From NCBI GenBank assembly GCA_964559125.1, contig CAZLGW010000036.1, positions 1-61,722 on the forward strand: a DNA stretch of 61,722 bases, given 5' to 3'. The stretch is from Ravibacter sp964559125. Lineage in GTDB: Bacteria > Bacteroidota > Bacteroidia > Cytophagales > Spirosomataceae. The notes beneath the pieces are model-generated. The model made no database searches. It worked only from the letters and a program-made list of their open reading frames with translations, and had not been told where the DNA came from. This document shows positions 50,701 through 58,650 of this stretch, piece after piece. Numbering within the stretch: position 1 is the stretch's first letter; the number at the start of each line of letters is the position of its first letter. The translations under genes and the position numbers were made by a program.

Positions 50701-50979
50701 GCGGTTGTAGGGAGTATAGCCGAGGATATCCGTTACGCGGTCAAATTCGGTTTCGGCAAACTGGGCTGTCAGGCGGGCAAGGTTATCGCCGTTCTGGTAG
50801 AAATAGACTTCGAAATTGGAGGTCTGAAAGATCCGCCACTTAAAATTACGGTACTGGATCCGGTTCTTGCCGAACTTCTCGCGGGAAGGATACAACTGCC
50901 CGAAGGCCTGTGGGGTTACCGCGGCAAGTGCGAATATCAGTAGGATCAGGTTTCTGAAACGTCCGGAATAATGGCTCAT
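47731..50979 (-). CDS. TolB-like propeller / BamA-like barrel outer-membrane protein
   Basis: 1082 residues. The signal peptide ends PQAFGQ. An N-terminal domain related to gluzincin proteases (FQTSNFEVYFYQNGDNLARL, LPDWFMSGIARYVADGWSPE) lacks a visible HExxH site. Next is a WD40/TolB-like propeller (about 300-640: GTTLAVSADKGGQNDLYLIN, RKLVFASNRPTDTLR), and last an outer-membrane barrel of the BamA/surface-antigen type (about 720-1082: GFTDIGTAWTGKGPFSQENS, PYIWGYGLGVRTMIFGIYGK). Known only as a conserved Bacteroidota outer-membrane protein. Transcribed away from the FAD-oxidase gene by a 9-nt gap, so probably the same operon. Confidence 0.85.
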   Translation of the reverse strand: MSHYSGRFRNLILLIFALAAVTPQAFGQLYPSREKFGKNRIQYRNFKWRIFQTSNFEVYFYQNGDNLARLTAQFAETEFDRVTDILGYTPYNRIKIFLYNSPEELEQSNIGIATFDELSEMDIDLAQSRLEVAFTGDQISFRKELVNQIARLFVYDMLYGGNLKDALQSSILLTLPDWFMSGIARYVADGWSPELNNYMQDLIQHRNVRRPSLFEGEDAALIGQSIWNYIAEEYGKDNISNILNLTRIIRTEQTSITSTLGVPSFSRFLSNWRNYYSEIVNTAKSSYKASSPSWSYKIGNLEKLKLGARVDISPDNKMLAISEPHKRNYRVSTYNLETGRKMVIRQGNILSNHISKGGSIPHVGWTKDNILVVLLPGHDRHHVFVYEKLDTKKPRIIRRTSLRNLDHIVHMDVSKDGTTLAVSADKGGQNDLYLININRGSTIPLTNDLYDDLSPRFVGNSNRKLVFASNRPTDTLRVRGDFKTIRNSLGIFEHSGVPRSPQAPKLLDSLGTYNLPVYASETDLYFLSDLKGISNLFRYNFNSKTITQSTNFIHGLKNPAIRPSGNGGLAFLEVNKGELRIVYQGNFSPGGIAETPVFRKGISGVTTLNRSASRDIAEPATDQPDTLAKAPEEVAGAMELELRPGEVDTDNYIFDEDVIQSIGGISSRRITGGRVPLATPRLRTRENINVNGPFNYKGLFIANDSKSEWAWDPVRRFGYRQSVSMNDLLENNVLKAGGFLAMNGQSFFKTYDLFLEYNLNKYRIDYAARYDRSNLYVAMGGGPHKYRYNQVLLTASYPFTRTSRFSISPAYTSTYLIRTMMSTPIKSSHYLGFKSELVFDNSVVNGMNMTEGTKMKIRYENHLGVSRISDSFYRVSLDFRRYQKLHRDLVLAIRIAGSHSGGRAPKNSSMGGMENWISSTAVSNEAIYNPFEFGENVDNRDIFFTEFATNLRGFRLNRLSGVTYMLSNVELRIPLVKYLYRGPITSNFLRNLQFVGFTDIGTAWTGKGPFSQENSLNTEIIGGNGLPFRATVVNFRNPYIWGYGLGVRTMIFGIYGKLDYAWGVDNSVIKKPIPYLTLGYDF

Positions 50980-50988
50980 ATATAAGGT

Positions 50989-52065
50989 TTACGAAAATCC
51001 AGGCTTGGAATATAACGAAAAATAACGCTTAATATTCACTTCCGGGTGTAATTCTTCCCCGTTGGCGAGTAAATTTACCAATTGTTGCGCGAAAAAAGGT
51101 GCCAGGGTAACTCCCTTTGTTCCCAATCCGTTAAAGATATACAGCCGGCCATATTCGGGATGCCTGCCTACGAACGGCCGGCGGTCTGCCGATGAGGGCC
51201 TGATGCCTGCCCGTTGCGCTGCTACGGAAAAAGGCGCTTTCAGCAGGCCCGATGCTTTTTCGGACAGATACCGGAGGGCGTCTTCACTGGTTTCCCAATC
51301 CAGGTCATGCCACGAATAGGTAGCGCCGATCCTTACCAGGCCGTCTCCCAGCGGAAGGATAAATATACCCTGGTTAACGATTTCTTCCACATCATAGCCT
51401 TCTACCCGGCAGTCGAGCACCTGGCCTTTAACCGGGTTGAAAGGCAGCCAGTTGAAATAGGAATCCTTTTCGGCTCCTATACCGGTACAGTTGATCACTT
51501 TTTTAAAGCGCATTTCCTGCCAGACAGCCTGCTGATCGTCCAGCGCCAGGTCTTCCGATGCAAAATCCGCTTCCCGGAAGCAACCCGCAGCTTTGAAGTA
51601 ATTACGACTACTGTCGAGAAAATGTGGCAGATCAAGCCACCCTGACCTGGTAATAGAAAGGCCGTTAAAGGGCGCATGGATGAAGCGGTTGCCGGTGAAA
51701 TCCGGTTGCTGCCGTGAAATATAGGCCTCGTAGCCGTTTTCCACAGCCCAGCGGAGATAGTTGTCTTTTTCGTCAGGGTTCCGGTACGGCCTGAAAATAT
51801 CGGTATAATGGAGGCATTTGATCCCAAGGGTTTTCTCCACCTGTCCGTAGAAACCGGCGGCATAGGGAAACAACCGATCGGCGAGCCAGGTCTTTACCAG
51901 TTTCCTGCCGGTAAGCGGGTTGAAGATACCTGCTGCGACACGGGATGATGAAGGGCGGTCAGGATTGTCGATAAGCAAAAAGCGGAGCCCTTTTAGATGC
52001 ATATGCCATGCAAGGGAGGTGCCTGCTATTCCCTGGCCTACGATGAGATAGTCAAAGTCAGGCAT
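50989..52065 (-). CDS. FAD-dependent amino-acid-oxidase-like protein
   Basis: The start is set at 52065 (MPDFDYLIVGQGIAGTSLAW) because the frame upstream overlaps cmk. 358 residues with the FAD Rossmann motif GQGIAGTSLA, VAAGIFNPLTGRKL, a substrate domain, and the C-terminal FAD contact GLGTKGVTLAPFFAQQLVN. This fits the DAO (glycine/D-amino-acid oxidase) superfamily, some members of which act in tRNA modification or deamination. The start is 4 nt after the cmk stop, so the genes are co-transcribed. Confidence 0.87.
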   Translation of the reverse strand: MPDFDYLIVGQGIAGTSLAWHMHLKGLRFLLIDNPDRPSSSRVAAGIFNPLTGRKLVKTWLADRLFPYAAGFYGQVEKTLGIKCLHYTDIFRPYRNPDEKDNYLRWAVENGYEAYISRQQPDFTGNRFIHAPFNGLSITRSGWLDLPHFLDSSRNYFKAAGCFREADFASEDLALDDQQAVWQEMRFKKVINCTGIGAEKDSYFNWLPFNPVKGQVLDCRVEGYDVEEIVNQGIFILPLGDGLVRIGATYSWHDLDWETSEDALRYLSEKASGLLKAPFSVAAQRAGIRPSSADRRPFVGRHPEYGRLYIFNGLGTKGVTLAPFFAQQLVNLLANGEELHPEVNIKRYFSLYSKPGFS

Positions 52066-52069
52066 GCTC

Positions 52070-52786
52070 CTAAAGACTTTTCCGGTGAATTTCCTCCAGC
52101 CGGCTGAGCCTCGCGATCTTCGCGTCTGCCCAGCCTGTGACCAGGTCCACCTGTTCGTCAAAAGTTAAAAAAGAATTATCAAGCGGGATGGCGTCTTCGG
52201 CCCTGATGAGCGGGCCTTCCTCCCGGGTGGTGTCCAGTTCGTCTCTTTTCCGCAGGTTTTCGACGATTTCCTCCAGCTCAACCATTTCCCCCTTTGCCAG
52301 TAGCTCGGCCTGGCGTCTCTGGGCCCGGATCAGCGGATCGGCCGTCATGAAGACCTTTAGTTCGGCTTTGGGAAACACCACGCTTCCTATATCGCGCCCG
52401 TCCATTACAAGCGCCTTTGTCTGGCCCATCAATTGCTGCTGGGCAACCATGGCCTTTCTTACTTCGGGTATTGCGCTGATCTGGCTCACGTGTTCGGAAA
52501 TGTGCATTTTTCTTATTGCCGCCTCTACGTTCAGCCCGTTCAGGAATGTTTCGTTGGCCTGGTTATGAGGATTTCTCCGGAACGTGATGGAAATTCCGGC
52601 AAGAGCGGCAGCCACTTCCCTGGGATTGGTAGGAGTTACATGATTTTCGAGAAAATACAGGGTAACCGCCCGATACATGGCGCCGGTGTCTACGTAGGCG
52701 TAGCCCAGGTTCTCGGCAACTTTCCTGGCTGTAGTGCTTTTTCCGCAGCTTGAGAAGCCGTCGATAGCAATGATGATTCTGTACAT
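52070..52786 (-). CDS. cmk: Cytidylate kinase
   Basis: The start at 52786 (MYRIIIAIDGFSSCGKST) is chosen over a longer one three residues upstream. 238 residues: P-loop GFSSCGKSTTA, DTGAMYRAVTLYF, the CMP-binding region, MDGRDIGSVVFPKAELKVFM and the lid arginines (RAQRRQAELLAKG, LRKRDELDTTREEGPL). It makes CDP/dCDP from CMP/dCMP and ATP. Single-copy essential gene, normal length. Confidence 0.96.
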   Translation of the reverse strand: MYRIIIAIDGFSSCGKSTTARKVAENLGYAYVDTGAMYRAVTLYFLENHVTPTNPREVAAALAGISITFRRNPHNQANETFLNGLNVEAAIRKMHISEHVSQISAIPEVRKAMVAQQQLMGQTKALVMDGRDIGSVVFPKAELKVFMTADPLIRAQRRQAELLAKGEMVELEEIVENLRKRDELDTTREEGPLIRAEDAIPLDNSFLTFDEQVDLVTGWADAKIARLSRLEEIHRKSL

Positions 52787-52926
52787 GACCGGCAAGTTAG
52801 TATTTTGGTGTATCGAAGCTTCAGGAAGAAGGAAAAATTACTGAAAATTCTATGCTTCTTATACATCTGAACTTTCCCCTACCTGCAACAGACATCGCGG
52901 CAGAGCCAGAATATAAGCTTCTAGCT

Positions 52927-53598
52927 TTATGATGCGGGATTTGATGGATAAAATCTTTCTGTAAGATAAAAGACCGTATATATGAAATAGAAGATTCCGT
53001 TAACAGATAGCACATTTTCATCATGCAGATCTTCAAATATTAAACCTAATTCAGGATTATAGTAGTCGTTATTCCGGGTATTGTGAAATCCGTTATATTC
53101 AAGAAAAGTCCGTACATTTTCTAAATCAGTGATTTCATCAGAAACGATAAACTCCTGTTTTACCACTGCATAAAGTGTATCGTTAATGATTCTGAATCCT
53201 AAAAATTCATAGGCAGTAGAACGAAAGAAGTAGTTGTGAACCAGGAAGTTGTTAAAATAGTCTAACCAACTTTCGTAGAAAATACCATCGTTTAGCTTGA
53301 TGACGTGACAGTCGTCAAAGTAGTAAACGCGCTGCTCCGCCCCTGCACTGATAAAGGCCTCTTCTAAAATAGCCCCGTTATAAAAAAGATCTTCTTCCCG
53401 AGCAAAAAGGGCTAAGCAAACTGCTTCTTCTCTTTTGAGTGGCTTCTGATTTTCAGAACCCCCGCTTGTTTCCGCATTTCTTCTAAGGAAATCCTGCGTT
53501 TTTTTGAGTTTTCCTGAGCGGCCAGCCTCTCCATTTCGGAAAATGATACGTTGTAGTTCATCACGAATCTTCTTCAATTGAACGGAATTTATGCTCAA
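52927..53598 (-). CDS. Polyvalent-protein-kinase-like protein
   Basis: 223 residues with no signal. After a basic N-terminus (SGKLKKTQDFLRRNAETSGG) comes a compact kinase-like core: GAEQRVYYFDDCHVIKLND with a possible VIK lysine, ESWLDYFNNFLVHNYFF, AYEFLGFRIINDTLYAVVKQ and LIFEDLHDENVLSVNGIFYF, where LHDENV resembles a degenerate HxDxxxxN catalytic loop. This fits the kinase domain found in phage/conjugative polyvalent proteins, here as a stand-alone gene. Assignment is tentative; A/T content is higher than that of its neighbours, hinting at transfer. Confidence 0.55.
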   Translation of the reverse strand: MSINSVQLKKIRDELQRIIFRNGEAGRSGKLKKTQDFLRRNAETSGGSENQKPLKREEAVCLALFAREEDLFYNGAILEEAFISAGAEQRVYYFDDCHVIKLNDGIFYESWLDYFNNFLVHNYFFRSTAYEFLGFRIINDTLYAVVKQEFIVSDEITDLENVRTFLEYNGFHNTRNNDYYNPELGLIFEDLHDENVLSVNGIFYFIYTVFYLTERFYPSNPAS

Positions 53599-53637
53599 AA
53601 ATACGAAAACCGTATGATTTAGACAATACCCCTCCCC

Positions 53638-54927
53638 TCAAGCCATCTCAAGCTTCCCCGTCGGATCCGTTGCTATAATAATCCGGAAGGTAGTCCCTTT
53701 ATTCGGTTCTGAGCTTTTTACAAAAATCCTGCCGCCGTGATAGCTTTCAATAATCCTTTTGGCAAGCGTCAACCCCAGCCCCCAGCCGCGTTTTTTGGTG
53801 CTGAAACCAGGGCTGAAGACTTTGCGGATATTGGCGGGGCTGATCCCTTTCCCGGTGTCCCTGATGTCGAAGACGAGTTCATTCCGCCTGGGAGAAGCCT
53901 GCATGGTGATATGGATCTTTCCGACCCCGCCCATCGCATCTACTGCATTTTTACAGATGTTCTCGAAAACCCATTCAAAGAGGTTTTTGTTGATGATCGC
54001 GGTTTGCCCGTCAGGCATATGGTTATCGATGGTAAATTTGACTTTGCTCGATACCCTTTTCTGAAGATAAGCGATAAAATTGTATATGACCTCCCCTATA
54101 TCTTCCGATTTGAGAGTAGGAGCGGAGCCTATGTTCGAAAACCGGTTTGTGATCATTTCCAGTCGTTCCACATCCTTTTCCATTTCGTCGGCGATGGAAT
54201 GATCGAAGGAAGGATCGGAGCGCAGGTATTCGATCCAGGCAATGAGCGAAGAGATGGGCGTGCCCAACTGGTGCGCAGTTTCCTTGGCAAGGCCCACCCA
54301 TACTTTGTTCTGTTCCGCTTTCCTGGTCGAGCTAAACGCCAGGTAGGCGAGAAAACCGAGGATAAAGATCCCCGACAACTGGATATAGGGATAGTAGCGT
54401 AGCTGCCTGAGAAGCGACGAACTGCTGTAGTAAATATAACCCACCCTGCCTTCGTCCAGCTTTACCGGTATGGGCTCGTGCTCCTGGGCCATGGAGGCTA
54501 TTCTCTGCCGGAGTATTTCCTGCCGCCGTTCTACTGAAATATTTTCAGGGATGTTGAGATTATTATAAACGCCGGGTTCTCCCGTGTCGTCTACGTATAT
54601 GGCCGGTATCTGGTAATAATTGTTAGCCTCGTCGATCATGTTGAATACAGGAGTGATATCCTGGTTATCAACAGCATTATGGGCATTTTCGAGAAACTGT
54701 GCGTACAGGTTCACCTGTCTCCGCTCTCGCTCGGCGAACTTGCTCACGAGCGTATCTGTGTAGATCAGCGACACGATACTGATCAGGACCAGGTTGATGC
54801 CGATGATGAGCTTGAGCCGTTCTTTCGGGCCGTATGCAAAAAGAGATCGTCCCCAGCGCATACCGGTCAGGACCGATTCGGCATTGAAACGTATTTTCGA
54901 CTTGCTTTTTTCTTCGCTTACTTCCAT
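53638..54927 (-). CDS. Membrane sensor histidine kinase
   Basis: 429 residues. A first membrane helix at about 38-58 (IIGINLVLISIVSLIY), a ~120-residue extracytoplasmic domain (YAQFLENAHNAVDNQD, YQIPAIYVDDTGEPGV) and a second helix at about 185-202 precede the kinase. The dimerisation motif is AHQLGTPISSLIAWIEYL, where the phosphorylated His lies, then the N-box WVFENICKNAVDAMGG, the G1 box DIRDTGKGIS and the G2 box KKRGWGLGLTLAKRII. This kinase next to hemA is a familiar Bacteroidota pairing. Divergent from hemA; no receiver gene nearby. Confidence 0.9.
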   Translation of the reverse strand: MEVSEEKSKSKIRFNAESVLTGMRWGRSLFAYGPKERLKLIIGINLVLISIVSLIYTDTLVSKFAERERRQVNLYAQFLENAHNAVDNQDITPVFNMIDEANNYYQIPAIYVDDTGEPGVYNNLNIPENISVERRQEILRQRIASMAQEHEPIPVKLDEGRVGYIYYSSSSLLRQLRYYPYIQLSGIFILGFLAYLAFSSTRKAEQNKVWVGLAKETAHQLGTPISSLIAWIEYLRSDPSFDHSIADEMEKDVERLEMITNRFSNIGSAPTLKSEDIGEVIYNFIAYLQKRVSSKVKFTIDNHMPDGQTAIINKNLFEWVFENICKNAVDAMGGVGKIHITMQASPRRNELVFDIRDTGKGISPANIRKVFSPGFSTKKRGWGLGLTLAKRIIESYHGGRIFVKSSEPNKGTTFRIIIATDPTGKLEMA

Positions 54928-55157
54928 AAAACTGCCGGAGTCCGGATCGTCATATCCGGTTGCTCTTTATAACGGAAAAAATCGTGCCGGAATATTCAAA
55001 GATAGATAAGCCTTTCGGATATGACCAAAATCATATTTTTTGATGACCGGACTCGCTGCTTTTTTCCTCTGAAAAGCAGTGTTCCGGGAGTAATTTATAG
55101 GGCTTCTAAATTGGGGTTTATCCGGCCCAAAATAGGTGTATATATAGGGTTTAGCCC

Positions 55158-55165
55158 TATTTTTG
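55158..55165 (+). promoter_or_regulatory. -7 box of hemA
   Basis: TATTTTTG matches TAnnTTTG, 28 nt before the hemA ATG. It partly overlaps a hairpin AGGG-TTTAG-CCCT (55146-55158). No good -33 TTG is seen. Confidence 0.45.
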
Positions 55166-55193
55166 TACAAAAGATTCTTTGATGTAACGAGTC

Positions 55194-56465
55194 ATGCAGA
55201 ATTGTTTCCAAGTTGTCAGTCTAACCTATCATAAAGCTCCCCTTGCCGTAAGAGAGAAAATTGCATTGTCTGAAGAAGAGGCAAAAGCATTCATGCTCCG
55301 GGTAAAGGAATTTTTTGATGTGTCTGATCTGCTGGTGGTTTCTACCTGCAACCGGACGGAAGTCTATGTCAACGCACCCCATTCCCTGACGGAGGAGCTT
55401 GTCAAATTGCTTTTGATTTTCAAGGGGATTTCCAATATCCAGGAGTATTTGCCGTACTTCGAATTTTACGAAGACGGTGACCAGCCTGCCCGGCATCTTT
55501 TTGAAGTAGCTACAGGGCTTCATTCGCAGGTAGTGGGCGATATGCAGGTGCCCAACCAGATCAAGCGGGCCTACCAGGCTTCTGCCGACCTGCAACTGGC
55601 CGGTCCTTATCTTCATAGGCTCATGCATACTATTTTCTTCGCCAATAAAAGGGTTGCTCTTGAAACGGAGTTCCGGGACGGCGCAGCATCGGTATCGTAT
55701 GCTGCCGCGGAATTAGCGGTTTCACTCGTACACAAACCCAGCATATTGGTAGTAGGAGTAGGGGAGATCGGGCAGGATGTATGTAAGAACCTGGCCAATA
55801 AGGAAGCGGGAGAGATATTCATCACCAACAGGACGAGGAAGCGGGCAGAGGAAGCTGCGGCATCAGCAGGGTGCGGTGTGGCGGATTGGGAGGATCTGGA
55901 TGCCGCTCTGGCTAAGGCCGATATCGTAATTTCGAGCGTCACCAGGAGTGAGCCTCTTTTTACAAAGGAAAGGATCGCCAGGTTGGGAAGCCTGAATAAG
56001 TACAAATATTTTATAGATCTTTCCGTACCCAGAAGTGTCGAGACATCGGTAGAAGAACTGAATGGCGTGGTACTTTATGACATTGACACCATCAAAGCCA
56101 GGACCGACGAAGCGCTGGATAAAAGAATAGCCGCTATACCGGCAGTAAGGCTTATTATTGACTCTGCTCTGGAAGAGTTCAATGACTGGTCGAAGGAAAT
56201 GATCGTCTCTCCGACGATCAATAAGCTCAAGAGCGCGCTCGAGCAGATCCGTCGCGAGGAATTGAGCAGGTATATGAAAGGAATGTCGGAAAGCGAGTTG
56301 GCGATCGTGGAAAGGGTTACTTCTTCCATGATGCAGAAGATCATCAAGCTTCCGGTGCTGCAGTTAAAAGCTGCCTGCAAGAGAGGCGAAGCAGAAACGC
56401 TTATAGACGTTCTCAACGATCTTTTCAACCTGGAAGCGCAGGCAGAAGAAGAACCGCGGCACTAA
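55194..56465 (+). CDS. hemA: Glutamyl-tRNA reductase
   Basis: 423 residues: LTYHKAPLAVREKIALSEEE and VVSTCNRTEVYV with the catalytic Cys, SQVVGDMQVPNQIKRAY, the Rossmann region ILVVGVGEIGQDVCKNLANK, and a C-terminal dimerisation helix. It reduces glutamyl-tRNA to glutamate semialdehyde, the first step of C5 haem synthesis. The haem-uptake locus elsewhere in the window is not linked to it. Normal length, intact. Confidence 0.96.
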   Translation: MQNCFQVVSLTYHKAPLAVREKIALSEEEAKAFMLRVKEFFDVSDLLVVSTCNRTEVYVNAPHSLTEELVKLLLIFKGISNIQEYLPYFEFYEDGDQPARHLFEVATGLHSQVVGDMQVPNQIKRAYQASADLQLAGPYLHRLMHTIFFANKRVALETEFRDGAASVSYAAAELAVSLVHKPSILVVGVGEIGQDVCKNLANKEAGEIFITNRTRKRAEEAAASAGCGVADWEDLDAALAKADIVISSVTRSEPLFTKERIARLGSLNKYKYFIDLSVPRSVETSVEELNGVVLYDIDTIKARTDEALDKRIAAIPAVRLIIDSALEEFNDWSKEMIVSPTINKLKSALEQIRREELSRYMKGMSESELAIVERVTSSMMQKIIKLPVLQLKAACKRGEAETLIDVLNDLFNLEAQAEEEPRH

Positions 56466-56471
56466 GCAGCA

Positions 56472-58628
56472 TCAATTCAAAAACATTTCATCTACTAATA
56501 CAAGCTTCGGCCTTTCGTTAGGACGTTGAAACGGCTTCAGCACTATTTTAAGGCATTTCAGCGACGAGCCACTTTTAACAGGCAGTTCTATTTTCTGCAA
56601 GGTCGGCTTTTCCCGTGGCTCGGGCAGCTTCGTAGCAGCCTGCCTGACCAGCATACGAAGCCGGTTTTCGTTTTCCCCGCCCCATATTTCAATGATCCCG
56701 GGAGGGTAGATCCCGGTTTCCTCTTCCACCATGATCCTTAAGCCCACAGTTTTCAGGTCCGGCGGATTATTGAACCAGCACAGCAACTCGAGGTCATTGT
56801 TGCGTACCCCGGCGAAATGGTTGGCCCACGCGGGGTTGTTGGCCCCGATGGCGCCCAGCTTTTTATCGAAAAAGGTGTGTGCTCCTTCCGCAAGGTGTAC
56901 CCGGTTGAGAGGTGTGAGCAGGAAAACACTATCGGGCTTGTAAGTATTGCGGAACAGCTGGAATTCGGCGATATCGCTGGGATACCACCCCTCTTTATAT
57001 CCTCTGACACGCACCACCGTCGTGCTATCGATCCTGACCGGCCCGTTAGCTTCCGCCGAAAGGCTGTCAGGATCGCTTCCGTTGAGCGTATAGTGTAGCC
57101 GTACTCCTCTTACGGGATGATATAGCTCCAGGTTGGCGCTTTTCCCGAAAACCCAGTCGTCTGTTTTTGCCAGGGGCTTGTTGAGCTTCAGTCCGGTCGT
57201 GTCGTCCGGGTTGAAATCGCCCAGGAAGGCAATAGCCGGGAACTGCTTTTTCGCAGCCGAAAGCTCGTCGTCTTTCATATTGGTTTCCCATACGGTGACG
57301 CTCCTCAATGATTTGCTTTTGGATAAAAAGGTGTTAAGCTCTGCGGGTTCGAGGCTGGTTCCTGCCAGGTACAGTGTTCGCAGGTGTTTCAGGCCTGACA
57401 GTTGAGTCAGTCCCTTAGAGGTAATACCTGTAAAATTCAGGTTGAGCCGGCGTAGGTTTTCAAAGCCGGCCACCAGCTTCAGATCTTCGTCGGTAGCCGG
57501 CATACGGTTGAGACTGAGCGATACGATCTGTGTTTTTAGGGGTGCCAGATCTTCAAGCAGGGCTTTTGAATAGGCATGACTGCCATAGAAATCCACGCTT
57601 AGGCCCGGAGAGTTGTAGGCCAGAGGAGTGACATTCCTGTATTCAGAGTTCAGGCTCTCTATCAGTTCCGGATCGGCGGCTTTAAAATCGTAAACAATTG
57701 TCTCTTCGGCAGCTTCCTGCGGTTTCAGTCTTTTTCCGGCCAGGATGCTGAGCGAGTCGCGGGGTGAAAGGGCAATTACCCTGGTGGAGTAGGGAGTACC
57801 GGCCCTTATCCACGCCAGCAGGATCGCTTCTTCTTCGGGTGTGAGCTGGGGTTTGCCTTTGGGAGGCATATGCTTTTTGTCGTCCTGAGGCAGATGGATC
57901 CTGTCGAGCAGCAGGCTGAGCGAAGGTTGGTAGGGGTCTGTCAGTGGTCCGGTTTTACCGCCCCGGGCAATGGATACAGAATCGATAAGGACTAGCCCGC
58001 CTTTTGCTTTACCTGCGTTATGGCACCCGGTGCATTTTGCCTCGAAAACCGGAAGGACCAGGTGTTCGAAAACCAGCGCCTGGTCTATGGGGACCTGCTT
58101 ACCGGGCGAGAATTTCTGAAGAGGCCCGGAAATAAATCCTTCCCCGTGTGTGAGCTCGGCCCCGAAATGCCCTGATACGATCAGTAGAATGCCCGTTATT
58201 GCAGGGATAGCGATTTTTAGCCTGCTGAGCCGGGGAGATGTATGGAGAAAGTAGAAAAGCGAGGCAAGGTAAAAGACACCGGTCCCGGTCCACTTATGCC
58301 ATGAAAGCGTTGTTCCGGCGTAACCTTCCTCCTGCGACAGGAACAATCCCATCAGTACCGTGACACCGGCTGTGAGCGCCGACGACAGCCACAGGATTCT
58401 CAGGTAGTCGGGGAGAATATTTTCACCGCGAAGGTACCTGTACAACTGGAACCCGGCCGCGAGAATTGTCAGTACAATCGGGAAATGCAGAAGGAGAGGG
58501 TGCATACGCCCGAATGACTGCAGCCACGCCGGAACGACGATCTCCTTTTCAAACAACAACAGGAAGGCTATAAGGATGGTCAGGGACCAAAGGGTTCTGG
58601 CTGCCAGGCTTTCGGTTTTTGTAACCAT
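56472..58628 (-). CDS. DUF2231 / PSCyt1 cytochrome / LRR / FN3-like membrane protein
   Basis: 718 residues. An N-terminal four-helix membrane domain (DUF2231-like: FGRMHPLLLHFPIVLTIL, LSWHKWTGTGVFYLASLFYF) precedes a Planctomycetes-type cytochrome c (PSCyt1: FEAKCTGCHNAGKAKGGLVL near residue 198, MPPKGKPQLTPEEEAILLAW). Leucine-rich repeats follow (LRRLNLNFTGITSKGLTQLS, LKHLRTLYLAGTSLEPAE), then an FN3/chitobiase-type module (VRLHYTLNGSDPDS). It is the last gene of a trio with DUF1501 and DUF1549/1553 proteins, as in Planctomycetes and Verrucomicrobia. A membrane-bound redox partner for them is inferred. Confidence 0.88.
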   Translation of the reverse strand: MVTKTESLAARTLWSLTILIAFLLLFEKEIVVPAWLQSFGRMHPLLLHFPIVLTILAAGFQLYRYLRGENILPDYLRILWLSSALTAGVTVLMGLFLSQEEGYAGTTLSWHKWTGTGVFYLASLFYFLHTSPRLSRLKIAIPAITGILLIVSGHFGAELTHGEGFISGPLQKFSPGKQVPIDQALVFEHLVLPVFEAKCTGCHNAGKAKGGLVLIDSVSIARGGKTGPLTDPYQPSLSLLLDRIHLPQDDKKHMPPKGKPQLTPEEEAILLAWIRAGTPYSTRVIALSPRDSLSILAGKRLKPQEAAEETIVYDFKAADPELIESLNSEYRNVTPLAYNSPGLSVDFYGSHAYSKALLEDLAPLKTQIVSLSLNRMPATDEDLKLVAGFENLRRLNLNFTGITSKGLTQLSGLKHLRTLYLAGTSLEPAELNTFLSKSKSLRSVTVWETNMKDDELSAAKKQFPAIAFLGDFNPDDTTGLKLNKPLAKTDDWVFGKSANLELYHPVRGVRLHYTLNGSDPDSLSAEANGPVRIDSTTVVRVRGYKEGWYPSDIAEFQLFRNTYKPDSVFLLTPLNRVHLAEGAHTFFDKKLGAIGANNPAWANHFAGVRNNDLELLCWFNNPPDLKTVGLRIMVEEETGIYPPGIIEIWGGENENRLRMLVRQAATKLPEPREKPTLQKIELPVKSGSSLKCLKIVLKPFQRPNERPKLVLVDEMFLN

Positions 58629-58650
58629 AGACGCGCGATAGTGGGCGGAT

